Notes under the pieces: generated by a model | The model's database searches: none | What the model was told of the DNA's origin: nothing | The model's input: the letters and a program-made list of their open reading frames with translations, nothing else | Part shown: positions 1 through 7,842 of the stretch, one piece after another | Layout of the letters: each line of letters begins with the position of its first letter | Numbering within the stretch: position 1 is the stretch's first letter | Source of the DNA: G965198795 sp965198795 | GTDB taxonomy: Bacteria; Pseudomonadota; Alphaproteobacteria; Rhodospirillales; Casp-alpha2 | NCBI GenBank assembly: GCA_965198795.1 | Contig: OZ240674.1 | Span: 1,550,001-1,614,000 of the forward strand | Reading direction: 5' to 3' | DNA length: 64,000 nt | Program-made: the position numbers and the translations under genes

Positions 1-955
1 TTTCACTGGACTGCTGTTCGATCGTTTGCGTTGAGCGGACGACCTGGCCTTCCGGGTCGAACTGCGTCTCTTTCGAACTGACGCGGTTAAAATCCATTTC
101 GGCTTGTACCGTGGCGCGGACATTGCCGAAACCGACGGTTTTCTCAAGCAGTTCCTCGATGGTGCGGGCCATGCGAACCTCGAGTTTCCGCTGTTGGGCT
201 TCGTTTTTGGCGGCGATGGCGCCGAAGTTGGCCTCGTCCTCGAAACCGGGCGACAGGAGCTTGCCCTTGTCATCGATAATGGTGATCCGGCCAGGCGTTA
301 ATCCTGGAACGGCGGCGGCGACCAAATGTTGGATGGAGGCCGTCTGCTCGCTGTTCAAACGCTTCGAACCCTTCATCTTCAGGACGACGGACGCGCTGGG
401 GGTTTGCTTTTCGCGGCTGAAAAGTTCGCGTTTCGGCAGCACCAGATGAACACGGGCGCGATGAACGCTCTCAATGGCCTGGATTGTGCGGCTAAGCTCG
501 CCTTCCAGGGCGCGCTGGCGGTTGACGTTTTGCAAGAAGTTCGTGGTCCCCAGGCTGTCCGCTTCATCGAAAATTTCGAAACCCACATGACCGCCTGCGG
601 GGATACCCTTGTTGGCGAGGGCAATGCGCAGATCATGGACACGGTCCGAGGGGACGTAGACGGCGGTGCCGTTATTCCGGATTTCCGCGGTTGAGCCTTC
701 CGCCTGGACAGCGGCGACAATGGAGTTCGCGTCCGACGGAGCCAGCTCCGAAAACAACAGCGCCTGCGCCGGTTGGCCCAATTTAGTCAAAAGAAAAATA
801 AAGAAGCCCAGCATGGCGAGCATGACACCGCCCGTGAGCGCCAGTCTGACCGGCCCCATGGTGCGCATGATCTGTGCGATTGCGTCCACTTGTCTCTCGT
901 TCCCGTTCTTGCGTTGCGGACTCCGCTGAAACTGCGGCGGTCCGGGTTCATCCAC
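1..955 (-). CDS. fliF: Flagellar MS-ring protein FliF, N-terminal part (runs off the window)
   Basis: FliF forms the MS ring, the inner-membrane base of the flagellar basal body. About 318 residues are in the window; the C-terminal half lies beyond position 1. A transmembrane segment at residues about 38-58 (LALTGGVMLAMLGFFIFLL) is followed by the YscJ/FliF ring-building domain, with LLFSELAPSDANSIV, IPAGGHVGFEIFD and VHLVLPKRELFSREK. I choose the GTG at 955 because GAGGAG lies 4 bases upstream. A GTG at 889 and an ATG at 868 are in frame but have weaker sites and would remove the short Gln/Arg/Pro-rich head. No convincing sigma-54 promoter was found upstream; a palindromic operator candidate lies at 1090-1102. 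The family call is secure, the start less so. Confidence 0.95.
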   Translation of the reverse strand, partial: MDEPGPPQFQRSPQRKNGNERQVDAIAQIMRTMGPVRLALTGGVMLAMLGFFIFLLTKLGQPAQALLFSELAPSDANSIVAAVQAEGSTAEIRNNGTAVYVPSDRVHDLRIALANKGIPAGGHVGFEIFDEADSLGTTNFLQNVNRQRALEGELSRTIQAIESVHRARVHLVLPKRELFSREKQTPSASVVLKMKGSKRLNSEQTASIQHLVAAAVPGLTPGRITIIDDKGKLLSPGFEDEANFGAIAAKNEAQQRKLEVRMARTIEELLEKTVGFGNVRATVQAEMDFNRVSSKETQFDPEGQVVRSTQTIEQQSSE

Positions 956-1089
956 TCGGCTCCTCAAACGGGCGTTTGAGGATGCGTCCCTTCCGGGCCG
1001 AGGGTCGAGTGTCGTCCAAACCCTCTGAAAACGGGCTTCCGCCAGCCGGAACAGATTAGGAAGAGGCGGTGAACAAGGGGTTAACGGCG

Positions 1090-1102
1090 GGCAATTTTTG
1101 CC
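1090..1102. promoter_or_regulatory. Palindrome GGCAA-TTT-TTGCC upstream of fliF (FlbD/ftr-like operator candidate)
   Basis: A perfect 5-3-5 inverted repeat lies about 141 bases upstream of the fliF start. A GTTAAC sequence at 1080-1085 directly abuts it and reads TTAACCCC on the fliF strand, resembling a CtrA half-site. The same 13-base palindrome recurs upstream of flgI and the second hook gene. In Caulobacter the fliF promoter is CtrA-activated and FlbD-repressed through an ftr site of similar sequence, so the same logic is inferred here. Confidence 0.55.
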
Positions 1103-1191
1103 GGGTCACGCCGGATACGCTCTGGGCGGCGGAAAGGGCCGCGAACGATATTGCGCGGCCTTTGTTTGAAATGAAGCCGGGGCGCGGCCGC

Positions 1192-1533
1192 CTAAACGTG
1201 CCGGTCCCGGCCATTTCGACGGGCGTCCACCGCGCGATAAACCTGTGTGCGGGTTGTGTGCAGGCCCTTCATGCCGTGACTGTCGAACAGACGTTCCCAA
1301 CTGCGGTATTCGTCTTCCGACAGGGAATATCGACGGCAGGCGTCTCTCAGGGTCAGAAGATCGGCGCGCACGGCGGCGACGACTTCGGCCTTGCGGCGGG
1401 CGACCCAGCGCTTGGTGTCCGGCGGCGGCAGATCTTCCAGCCGCAAGGCCACGCCAAGCGGACTAATCGCCTCGCCCGATATCGAGCCGCTTCGGGTGTT
1501 TCGGTCCTGGTTCAGTCGTTTCAAGATCGTCAT
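1192..1533 (-). CDS. sciP: CtrA inhibitor SciP (DUF1153 family)
   Basis: SciP is a small helix-turn-helix protein of Alphaproteobacteria that binds the cell-cycle regulator CtrA and blocks its activation of flagellar and other genes. The 113-residue product carries the family core at about residues 35-100: LPPPDTKRWVARRKAEVV, then a helical stretch with RYSLSEDEY, ending GLHTTRTQVYR. The first 30 residues are variable, as usual. The start is an ATG. The gene stands alone between fliF and flgE, on the same strand, with two CtrA-like boxes about 115-145 bases upstream. That fits the known loop in which CtrA activates sciP and SciP restrains CtrA. Confidence 0.92.
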   Translation of the reverse strand: MTILKRLNQDRNTRSGSISGEAISPLGVALRLEDLPPPDTKRWVARRKAEVVAAVRADLLTLRDACRRYSLSEDEYRSWERLFDSHGMKGLHTTRTQVYRAVDARRNGRDRHV

Positions 1534-1644
1534 CGTTCTACCGTCTCAAGTTCGGCCCGGCTCCTTCGGGGACATAACCGTTCAGTGGTTTCGTCCCGGG
1601 CCGAACCCCTCGTAAAATCACTCTCCAAGCCTAGCGGCCCGGGT

Positions 1645-1683
1645 TTAATGAAAAGCTAATCAGCAGGGTTAAAACTCCCTAAA
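1645..1683 (-). promoter_or_regulatory. Two CtrA-like boxes upstream of sciP
   Basis: On the plus strand the first box reads TTAA-N7-CTAA (1645-1659) and the second TTAA-N7-TAAA (1669-1683), close to the CtrA consensus TTAA-N7-TTAA and 24 bases apart. They lie about 110-150 bases upstream of the sciP start and downstream of the flgE terminator. The match is by eye; binding is inferred. Confidence 0.45.
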
Positions 1684-1744
1684 TTCCGCCGTTACGGCCT
1701 GGTTCGCCGTGATGAAACCGTCCGCCCCGGTATGTGTGAAAATT

Positions 1745-1778
1745 CGGCTCTGTTGGGGGTGGAAACCCAACAGAGCCG
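1745..1778 (-). terminator. Stem-loop downstream of flgE
   Basis: A perfect 13-base inverted repeat (1745-1757 and 1766-1778) with an 8-base loop is followed on the minus strand by AATTTT. It lies about 110 bases past the flgE stop and before the sciP promoter boxes, so it most likely ends the fliK-flgD-flgE transcript. The T-run is short, so termination may be partial. Confidence 0.6.
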
Positions 1779-1887
1779 CAAGTATGGAACGGTGGTTGTG
1801 GAACCTTGAATTCTCTATCGCGCGCGGACCGCGCGCTTGCGCGGACCGCCTGAAAAAGGAAACTCTCAACCGGATGGACCAGACGCA

Positions 1888-4566
1888 TTAACGGATATTG
1901 ACCAGTTCCTCGAGCAGTTCGTCAGAGGCGGTAATAACCCGTGTGGCCGCCGAGAAGGCTCGCTGGACGACGATGATTTTGGTGAATTCCTGACCGATAT
2001 CGACGGTGGACGCCTCGGTCGAGGACTGGATGATCCGGCCGGCGGGGCCGTTGTTGGCGAACCGCAGCGTCGGGTCGCCAGACGCCTGCGTTGACGTGAA
2101 GACGTTGCCGGTTAACGCGTTCAGTTCGTTCGTGTTGGTGAAGGTGGCGACCGGAATTTGAAAGATCGGCCTCGTTTCACCAGTCGCGAACCGGGCGGTG
2201 ACAAGCCCGTCCACCCCGATGGTCACGCCGGAAAATGAGCTAAACTCAGAACCGTCGGCCTGTTGGGAAACCTGTGTAAAGGTGCCGCTGAACTGGACCA
2301 AGCCGTTTTGTCCTCCGATGGTGCCGAAGTCCAGGTCGATCACACGCGTGTTTTCAGGGTCGCCGTCGAAGTTGGCGGCGCCGTTGGTGAGCCCCTCAAT
2401 CCGGACCTGGTCGACGTTGAACGCCGTGGGTATTCCAACCGCGTTGAAGATAATCTCGTTGGTTATGTCCACCACGGTCGGATTGCCCGCGCCGACAGGG
2501 ATGGTCGAAGAGGGAACATTGCTGGACACCGTTCGCGGCGCGCCGGCGAAGTTCGAACTGAAGGAGACCTCATAGGGGCCGCTGTCCAGCGCGGACAGGA
2601 CGAGCGTGTCGTTTGTTATGCCGGTGTCGGCGTCCTGGTTGGCCGCTCTCAGGCGAACCGTGTTTGAGCCTGCGGCGAATCGCGGATCCTGACCTTCGAT
2701 CGCGGCCTCCAAATCGGCCAGAGTTCCGGCAAGATCGCCATTGACAATCGACACTACCAGATCGGCGCCGCTGTCGTCGGCCGCTTCGCCGGTGCCGAAG
2801 GTATAGGTGATGTCGTTGATGGTGATCGTGTCGCCAGTCACCGGTTGCGCCGTAAATTCGAACTGTGTGGTCGGCGCGAAATCGGAGGACACCTGATTCA
2901 CCGTGAACATCGACCTTTGTTTTGTCGCCGACACGCCGGCCTCGGTCAACAGGCCGGACGGATCGACGATGATTTCATCCGATCCGTCCTCAACGAACAG
3001 AATGGTCGTCGCCGAGGACGGGGCCTGCCGGATGCGCTGGTTGATCTGGTCATAATCGGAATCGTGCGCGATCACCCTGGCGATCAGGCTGGCCACATCC
3101 TGAGCGGCCGTGGTGTTGCCTGAGACATCGATGATCTGGTTCGTTGCGTTGTTGCGCGAGTCCGTGGTCAAGGCGATCGTTTGCCCCCCCGTCACGGGGG
3201 TGCCGGTGGCGAGCAGGTTAAAGGTGACCGTTTGACCGCCCGTCTGGGGAGTGCCGGTGGCGGTCAAGACGCCGCCGCTGGTCACTCGGACGTTAGCGGT
3301 CCCGCCATCTGCGGAGACGCTGACCACGCTCACGGTCCTGCCGTCGTTCGCATTGCCGAAGCCGGAGAGGGTCAGAACGTCATCGGCGTCCAGGCCCGTG
3401 AACGTGCCAGCCGGGGCGCGGATCTCGTCGGGGGCGCCGCCAGTGCCCAACACCAGGTCCAGCGTGCTGCCCATCGCAGAGGTGAAGCCCAAGAACCCGC
3501 CGCTCCGTTCGACGTCAACGAACAAGCCGTTCGGATCGACGTTGGTCACCCTCACGGTCCTGCCGTCGTTCGCATTGCCGAAGTTGGAGAGGGTCAGAAT
3601 ATCACCGACGTTCAGGTCCGAGAACGTGTCGGCCAGGGCGGTGATCCGGTCGTGGTCGGTGTTGGCGCCGGCGCCCAATTGCAGGTTCAGCGAGTTGGGT
3701 CCCGAAGCGGAGAATCTCGAGAACAAAGACCGGTCGAAGACGTAGGTGACGCCGTCGACGACGACCGATCCGCCATCCGCGGAACGGGTTTTGAATTCCA
3801 GCTGACCGGTCGAGGCCGTCGTGGACGTCACGCCGTTGGTGACGTCCTCGAAAGTCGTCACCGTGGTGCCTTGCCGCGGTTCAAAGCCGAGGCCGAACTG
3901 GTTGTCCCGGCCTGTCGCCTCAAAGAGGAAGCCAATGGAACCGGGGTTGCCCAGGCTGTCGATGATCTGAACGTCGGTCCGGAAAGTATCGCCCGCGTCC
4001 GCGTTGGTCGGCAGGTTGGCGCCGATGGCGATGTTCGTGGTGGCCGTCGCCGTGCCGCCGACCCGCGCCAGATTGATGGTCGTCAGGAAGTCGGTCGAGA
4101 TGACGTTCACGTTCGGCGTAAGAATGTCCGTGTTGTTCGGGATGATGTTGCCGAGCGCGTCCGTCGGGAAGCCTTGCAGGTAGAATCCCGCCGTGTTGCG
4201 CAGGAAGCCCCGGTTATCCTGGAAGAACTGACCGGCGCGGGTGAACAGGAAGCTGTCATCCAGGCCCGGAACCGCGGCCTCGTTGACGACGAAGAAACCG
4301 CCGCCGGAGATCGCGATGTCGGTCTGGGACGTGGTGGCCTGCAACAGACCTTGAACGCCCGTGTCGATCCGCGTCGCGCCCTGAACGCCGCCCGCCGAAA
4401 ACAGCGTCCTGGACGTCTGCTGGGTGACCAGCGTCTGGAAGTTCACGTCAACGTTTTTATACCCCACCGTGTTGACGTTGACGATATTGTCCGAGAGAGC
4501 GCCGAGCGCGCTGGATTGAGCGGTCAGGCCGGAAACGCCAGAACTCAATGCACCGAAGAGACCCAT
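1888..4566 (-). CDS. flgE: Flagellar hook protein FlgE, enlarged
   Basis: Subunit of the hook, the universal joint between rod and filament, exported through the flagellar type III system. The N-terminal rod/hook motif LSDNIVNVNTVGYKN (residues 25-39) and the C-terminal helix VDIGQEFTKIIVVQRAFSAA...ELLEELVNIR are typical of FlgE. At 892 residues it is about twice the usual 400. The extra length is inserted between the end domains and includes two copies of a beta-rich module (about residues 305-355 and 378-430) sharing DILTLSNFGNANDGRTV, plus TITINDITYTF segments also present in the second hook protein at 56021-58123. An AAGGAG site sits 8 bases before the ATG. Last gene of fliK-flgD-flgE. 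Confidence 0.95.
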   Translation of the reverse strand: MGLFGALSSGVSGLTAQSSALGALSDNIVNVNTVGYKNVDVNFQTLVTQQTSRTLFSAGGVQGATRIDTGVQGLLQATTSQTDIAISGGGFFVVNEAAVPGLDDSFLFTRAGQFFQDNRGFLRNTAGFYLQGFPTDALGNIIPNNTDILTPNVNVISTDFLTTINLARVGGTATATTNIAIGANLPTNADAGDTFRTDVQIIDSLGNPGSIGFLFEATGRDNQFGLGFEPRQGTTVTTFEDVTNGVTSTTASTGQLEFKTRSADGGSVVVDGVTYVFDRSLFSRFSASGPNSLNLQLGAGANTDHDRITALADTFSDLNVGDILTLSNFGNANDGRTVRVTNVDPNGLFVDVERSGGFLGFTSAMGSTLDLVLGTGGAPDEIRAPAGTFTGLDADDVLTLSGFGNANDGRTVSVVSVSADGGTANVRVTSGGVLTATGTPQTGGQTVTFNLLATGTPVTGGQTIALTTDSRNNATNQIIDVSGNTTAAQDVASLIARVIAHDSDYDQINQRIRQAPSSATTILFVEDGSDEIIVDPSGLLTEAGVSATKQRSMFTVNQVSSDFAPTTQFEFTAQPVTGDTITINDITYTFGTGEAADDSGADLVVSIVNGDLAGTLADLEAAIEGQDPRFAAGSNTVRLRAANQDADTGITNDTLVLSALDSGPYEVSFSSNFAGAPRTVSSNVPSSTIPVGAGNPTVVDITNEIIFNAVGIPTAFNVDQVRIEGLTNGAANFDGDPENTRVIDLDFGTIGGQNGLVQFSGTFTQVSQQADGSEFSSFSGVTIGVDGLVTARFATGETRPIFQIPVATFTNTNELNALTGNVFTSTQASGDPTLRFANNGPAGRIIQSSTEASTVDIGQEFTKIIVVQRAFSAATRVITASDELLEELVNIR
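3329..3599. repeat. Near-identical duplicated segment within flgE
   Basis: Positions 3329-3377 and 3551-3599 are 49-base direct repeats that differ by only two adjacent bases (CC versus TT). They are offset by 222 bases, 74 codons, so the frame is kept. They encode the core of the two beta-rich modules. Near-identity at DNA level, beyond what protein similarity needs, suggests a recent duplication or gene conversion. Confidence 0.8.
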
Positions 4567-4687
4567 CTTTCTATCTCCTTGTTTTGACCGGCGTATTCAC
4601 CGGCAAATCCTTTAACCAAAGTTCCAAAACTCGACCGGTTGCAGCCGGCTTATTCGAATTCCGTTGGCTCATAGCCCGTTGGACCGT

Positions 4688-5650
4688 TTATGCCGGGCCG
4701 TCGCCGTCCGAAGCCGGCGTTTCCTCCGAAGCCGATGTTCCTTCCGAAGCGGATGTTCCTTTCGAAGCCGATGTTCCTTCCGAAGCGGATGTTCCTTTCG
4801 AAGCCGATGTTCCTTCCGAAGCGGATGTTCCTTTCGAAGCCGGCGTCCCTTCCGAAGCGGATGTTCCTTTCGAAGCCGGCGTTCCTTCCGAAGCGGATGT
4901 TCCTTTCGAAGCCGATGTTCCTTCCGAAGCGGATGTTCCTTCCGAAGCGGATGTTCCTTTCGAAGGCGTTGTTTCTTCCAAAGCGGGTGTTTTTTCGACC
5001 GACAGGAGGTTGGACTGCGGCGTGCGGACCGTGCCCATGAACAACGTGGTCTCGCCGTCCACAACGCCGGCGCCGGTGACCCGCCCGAAAGCGGATTGGA
5101 ATACATCCAGCAGCTTGTCATCGCGGTCCTTGGCGCTGACCTTGATCTTGTAGCGGCCGTCCGGCTGTTGAACGCCGTTTCTGTTCTGGCCGTCCCAGGT
5201 GAAGGCGTGAACGCCCGGTTCGGTTTCGCCCTCGGCGGTGAAGACCTCAACGCCCTCGCCGTTGGTCACCGAGATGGTGGTCGAAGCCGCGCCGTTCGGA
5301 ATATTGTAGGTGATCCGGGCCGACGAGTTCTCCACGTTCACGTCCTGTCCGGCGTATTCGACCGTTGTGCCGATAAAGTCCACCAGGTTGGCGGTTTGCA
5401 CGCCTTCTTGCAAAGTGATCAGCGTTTCCAGGTTGGAGTTCTGGAAGATGGCCTGTTCGACCTCGGCGAATTGCACCAATTGCGAGGTAAACTCGTTGGA
5501 GTCCATCGGATCCAGCGGGTCCTGGTTCTGCAACTGTGTCGTCAAAAGGGTCAGGAACCGGCTCAGGTCTTCCTCAAGGCGCTGTTTCGCCTGTGCGGAC
5601 TGCGACGAACCATCCCCGGTGGGGGGGGTAATACCGCCTAAGAATGACAT
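4688..5650 (-). CDS. flgD: Hook-capping scaffold FlgD with a tandem hexapeptide tail
   Basis: FlgD caps the growing hook and guides FlgE assembly, then is discarded. The N-terminal domain (residues about 25-75) has the family motif FLTLLTTQLQNQDPLDPMDS followed by FTSQLVQFAEVEQ. The FlgD Ig-like/Tudor region follows to about residue 215, with GVHAFTWDGQNRNG and DGRYKIKV. From residue 232 to 309 there are thirteen consecutive copies of G-T-[SP]-A-S-[EK], with degenerate copies on each side; this tail is not part of the usual family (220-250 residues). The start is an ATG. It lies 34 bases after fliK and 121 bases before flgE, in the conserved order. Confidence 0.94.
   Translation of the reverse strand: MSFLGGITPPTGDGSSQSAQAKQRLEEDLSRFLTLLTTQLQNQDPLDPMDSNEFTSQLVQFAEVEQAIFQNSNLETLITLQEGVQTANLVDFIGTTVEYAGQDVNVENSSARITYNIPNGAASTTISVTNGEGVEVFTAEGETEPGVHAFTWDGQNRNGVQQPDGRYKIKVSAKDRDDKLLDVFQSAFGRVTGAGVVDGETTLFMGTVRTPQSNLLSVEKTPALEETTPSKGTSASEGTSASEGTSASKGTSASEGTPASKGTSASEGTPASKGTSASEGTSASKGTSASEGTSASKGTSASEGTSASEETPASDGDGPA
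4724..4957. repeat. 18-bp tandem array encoding the FlgD tail
   Basis: Thirteen direct 18-base units lie in frame in flgD. Two codon variants partly alternate (Glu-ending and Lys-ending), so in places the longer period is 36 bases. High DNA identity between units implies recent slippage or unequal crossover, so copy number is likely to vary between strains. Confidence 0.92.
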
Positions 5651-5684
5651 GACCTGTTCGCTCTCTCGTTTCCGTGGTTACCGT

Positions 5685-7595
5685 TTACGCGCGAACATCC
5701 ACGCGTCCGTTGGTGATGACGCCCAGCTCATGGGCGGCGACGGCTTCGCCGGCGGAGTCCAGGAAGTCCTCATCGCCCTCATTGCCGCCGCCGGCGATTT
5801 CCTGATCTGGCTGGTTATTGTTTTCGCCTTTGAGGTTATAGTTCAGACCGTCCCTGGCCAAATCGAGGCCGGCGTCCGACAGCGCGCGCTGAAGTTCGGC
5901 CGAATCACGGCGCAGAATGTCCAGCGTTTCCTGACGCTCCGCCGTCACCGTGGCCACCGTGCGCCCTCCATCGACGGTTTGCAGTTTGATCTCCACGCGG
6001 CCCAATTCGGCTGGGTTGAGCTTGATGTTGATCTTGTCGGCGCCAAGCTTGACGGCCTTGGATATTTGCACTTGAACCTGGTCAACGACGGAGCCGCGAG
6101 CCGGCTGACGGGTCTGGCTGGCGAGCGTGGCGCGGAAATCCTGACTGGTCTGCTGCGTCTGGCTGGATGTTCCGGTTTGAGCCGTTTGGGCCTCGCCGCC
6201 GCCCGATTGCGCCTGGAAGCCGCTGGCGCCTGTGTTGTTGGCGCCGGTTTGTATGGTGGTTCTGGCAGCGTCGGCGGTCTGGCTGGCCGCTTGCGACGCC
6301 TGCGCGTTGGCCTGACCCTGATTTGATTGGCCCTGCACGAACTGACCGCCGTTTTGAAGCACAGCGGCTGCGGCCGCTGCTTGGGCCTGCGGATTTTGCT
6401 GAGCGGTCTGCGCGTTGGTCTGCGCGTTGGTCTGGGCGGCGTCGGCGCCGTCGTCTGCCGCACCCTGGGAAGCCGCCATGACCGCGGCCTGAGCCGTCGC
6501 CGTGACCGTCGATGTGTTGGTCAGGGTGGCGGCTTCGCGGGTCACGGTCACATTGACCGCCAGCGGCCCATTGTTGCCCGCGGCGCTCGCCAGTTGGGCA
6601 ACCTGCGGCTGAAGGCGTGACTCGGCCTGACTCGCGCCGTCCGCAGCGCCTTGAGTAATTGCGTTCTGAACCGCCGCCCTGCTTTGAGCGGCGCGGGCGC
6701 TGTTTTCGCCGATGCCGAAGACGCCCGCCCGAAGAACCTCGCTGGACGCTTCCTGGCCGCTGCGGGCGGCGGCTTGCGGATCAACGGCGCGAGAGGCGTC
6801 GCCAACCCGTCGCGCGGTCGCGACGCCCGTTGTTTGTTCCTGAAGCGCGGCTGGAATTTGGGCGGCTTGCCCAGCGTCGGCGGCGGGCGCGGTTTGCCCG
6901 GCGCCGTCGGCGGGCGCGGTTTGCTCAACGGCGCCGTCGGCGGGCGCGGTTTGCCCGGCGCCGTCGGCGGACGCGGTTTGCTCAACGCCGTCGGCGGGCG
7001 CGGTTTCCGCTACTAACTGGAGGGCCCTCCGTGGGGCGGTTTCCTGATCCGCGGCGCCTTGTCCCTCAGCCGCTGGGAATGACTCATCAGCGGCGCGGTC
7101 CGCGGCATCGTCCCGTTGCGTATCGGACCCGCCGTCGCGATCCCGGGCGCCGGCGTTTTCGCCGCGACCGTCATCGCTTGAGCGGTCGCCGCGGTTCGAT
7201 TCTCCGTCACGCTCGCCGCCGCCGGCATGGGCGCCGCCACGGTCACCACCGCTGCGGACATCTTCATCACGGCGCGAGGTCTCGCCGGCGCCGCTGGTGT
7301 TCCGTTCCCGGCTGTCTGCGCGGTTATCGTCCTGATTGGCGTCGCCGCCACGGTCGCGGGCCGCCGCGTCGCCGCGGTCATCGCGGAAGTCGTTGGAGGC
7401 GTTCGAGGTGACCTCGCCCACGACGTCGGCCGCGTTCGGCGCGCTCAAGGAGTTCGCGCCGATGCGGTTGCCCAACTGATCGACGAGATCTTGGAAGGAC
7501 GCGACCAGGACGGCCTGACTGGCGAAATCGCCGCGTTTGATAATGGGAGGGAGCTGCTGCGTGGAGCTGGTTTCGTTCACTGAAAGATCGGTCAT
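5685..7595 (-). CDS. fliK: Hook-length control protein FliK
   Basis: FliK is the secreted ruler that sets hook length and switches export specificity by touching FlhB. The 636-residue protein has the conserved C-terminal Flg_hook domain at about residues 525-605: INIKLNPAELGRVEIKL, then VTAERQETLDILRRDS and LQRALSDAGLDL. The N-terminal ruler region is low-complexity. Residues about 68-170 are rich in Arg, Asp and Gly; 196-242 hold a degenerate QTAPADGA repeat; 270-500 are rich in Ala and Gln. It is longer than most FliK proteins (about 400), which fits a long ruler for an enlarged hook, though that link is inference. First gene of the fliK-flgD-flgE unit. Confidence 0.93.
   Translation of the reverse strand: MTDLSVNETSSTQQLPPIIKRGDFASQAVLVASFQDLVDQLGNRIGANSLSAPNAADVVGEVTSNASNDFRDDRGDAAARDRGGDANQDDNRADSRERNTSGAGETSRRDEDVRSGGDRGGAHAGGGERDGESNRGDRSSDDGRGENAGARDRDGGSDTQRDDAADRAADESFPAAEGQGAADQETAPRRALQLVAETAPADGVEQTASADGAGQTAPADGAVEQTAPADGAGQTAPAADAGQAAQIPAALQEQTTGVATARRVGDASRAVDPQAAARSGQEASSEVLRAGVFGIGENSARAAQSRAAVQNAITQGAADGASQAESRLQPQVAQLASAAGNNGPLAVNVTVTREAATLTNTSTVTATAQAAVMAASQGAADDGADAAQTNAQTNAQTAQQNPQAQAAAAAAVLQNGGQFVQGQSNQGQANAQASQAASQTADAARTTIQTGANNTGASGFQAQSGGGEAQTAQTGTSSQTQQTSQDFRATLASQTRQPARGSVVDQVQVQISKAVKLGADKINIKLNPAELGRVEIKLQTVDGGRTVATVTAERQETLDILRRDSAELQRALSDAGLDLARDGLNYNLKGENNNQPDQEIAGGGNEGDEDFLDSAGEAVAAHELGVITNGRVDVRA
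6870..7010. repeat. Degenerate repeat in the FliK ruler region
   Basis: Five imperfect units of about 27-33 bases encode variants of (G/VE)QTAPADGA. Sequence identity is high but unit length varies by whole codons, consistent with in-frame expansion. Confidence 0.7.
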
Positions 7596-7842
7596 CTTTC
7601 CTCAATCCTCAATCTCGTCACGTCCGTTTGCCCCGCCGGCGCCGGGCCTTTGGGACGGTTTATGGGCGGCCTTCTGCTCCGCACTCATCCCAGCAAACGG
7701 CGCGCCAGATCGAAAAATTGGGCTATCTATTTGATTTAATTAAAAAGGGTGTCGAGCCTGATTGTTGCCGGGCGGTGAATGAAATGCCCACCCGGCAATT
7801 TTTGACCCCCTGGCTGGGTCAAATTTTCCGCTCAAAGCGGTT
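7596..7842. other. Intergenic region upstream of fliK with two hairpins and an imperfect ftr-like palindrome
   Basis: This holds the fliK promoter region and the end of the TPR-glycosyltransferase unit. A stem TTTGACCC/GGGTCAAA lies at 7802-7824. A second stem TTGCCGGG/CCCGGCAA spans about 7765-7798. GGCAA-TTT-TTGAC (7794-7806) is one base from the GGCAA-N3-TTGCC palindrome seen upstream of other flagellar genes. The hairpins may end the glycosyltransferase transcript, although no clear T-run follows on the minus strand. I found no good sigma-54 promoter; GG-N10-GC at 7630-7643 is a poor match. Confidence 0.4.

Noticed and set aside
956..1080. Sigma-54 promoter for fliF
   Set aside because: TGGCGGAAGCCCGTTT and nearby sequences lack the GC at the required distance; no acceptable GG-N10-GC element was found.
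1669..1888. Small open frames between sciP and flgE
   Set aside because: They overlap the terminator stem and the CtrA-like boxes, lack ribosome sites and resemble nothing.
3181..4587. 468-codon open frame on the plus strand opposite flgE
   Set aside because: Low-complexity Arg/Gly/Val composition typical of the antisense of a GC-rich gene; no family resemblance or ribosome site.
4664..5641. Long open frames with Arg-Ser-Cys-Phe repeats opposite flgD, and a CRISPR-like look of the repeat
   Set aside because: They are antisense and alternative-frame readings of the in-frame 18-base flgD array. The units are contiguous with no spacers, so it is not a CRISPR array.
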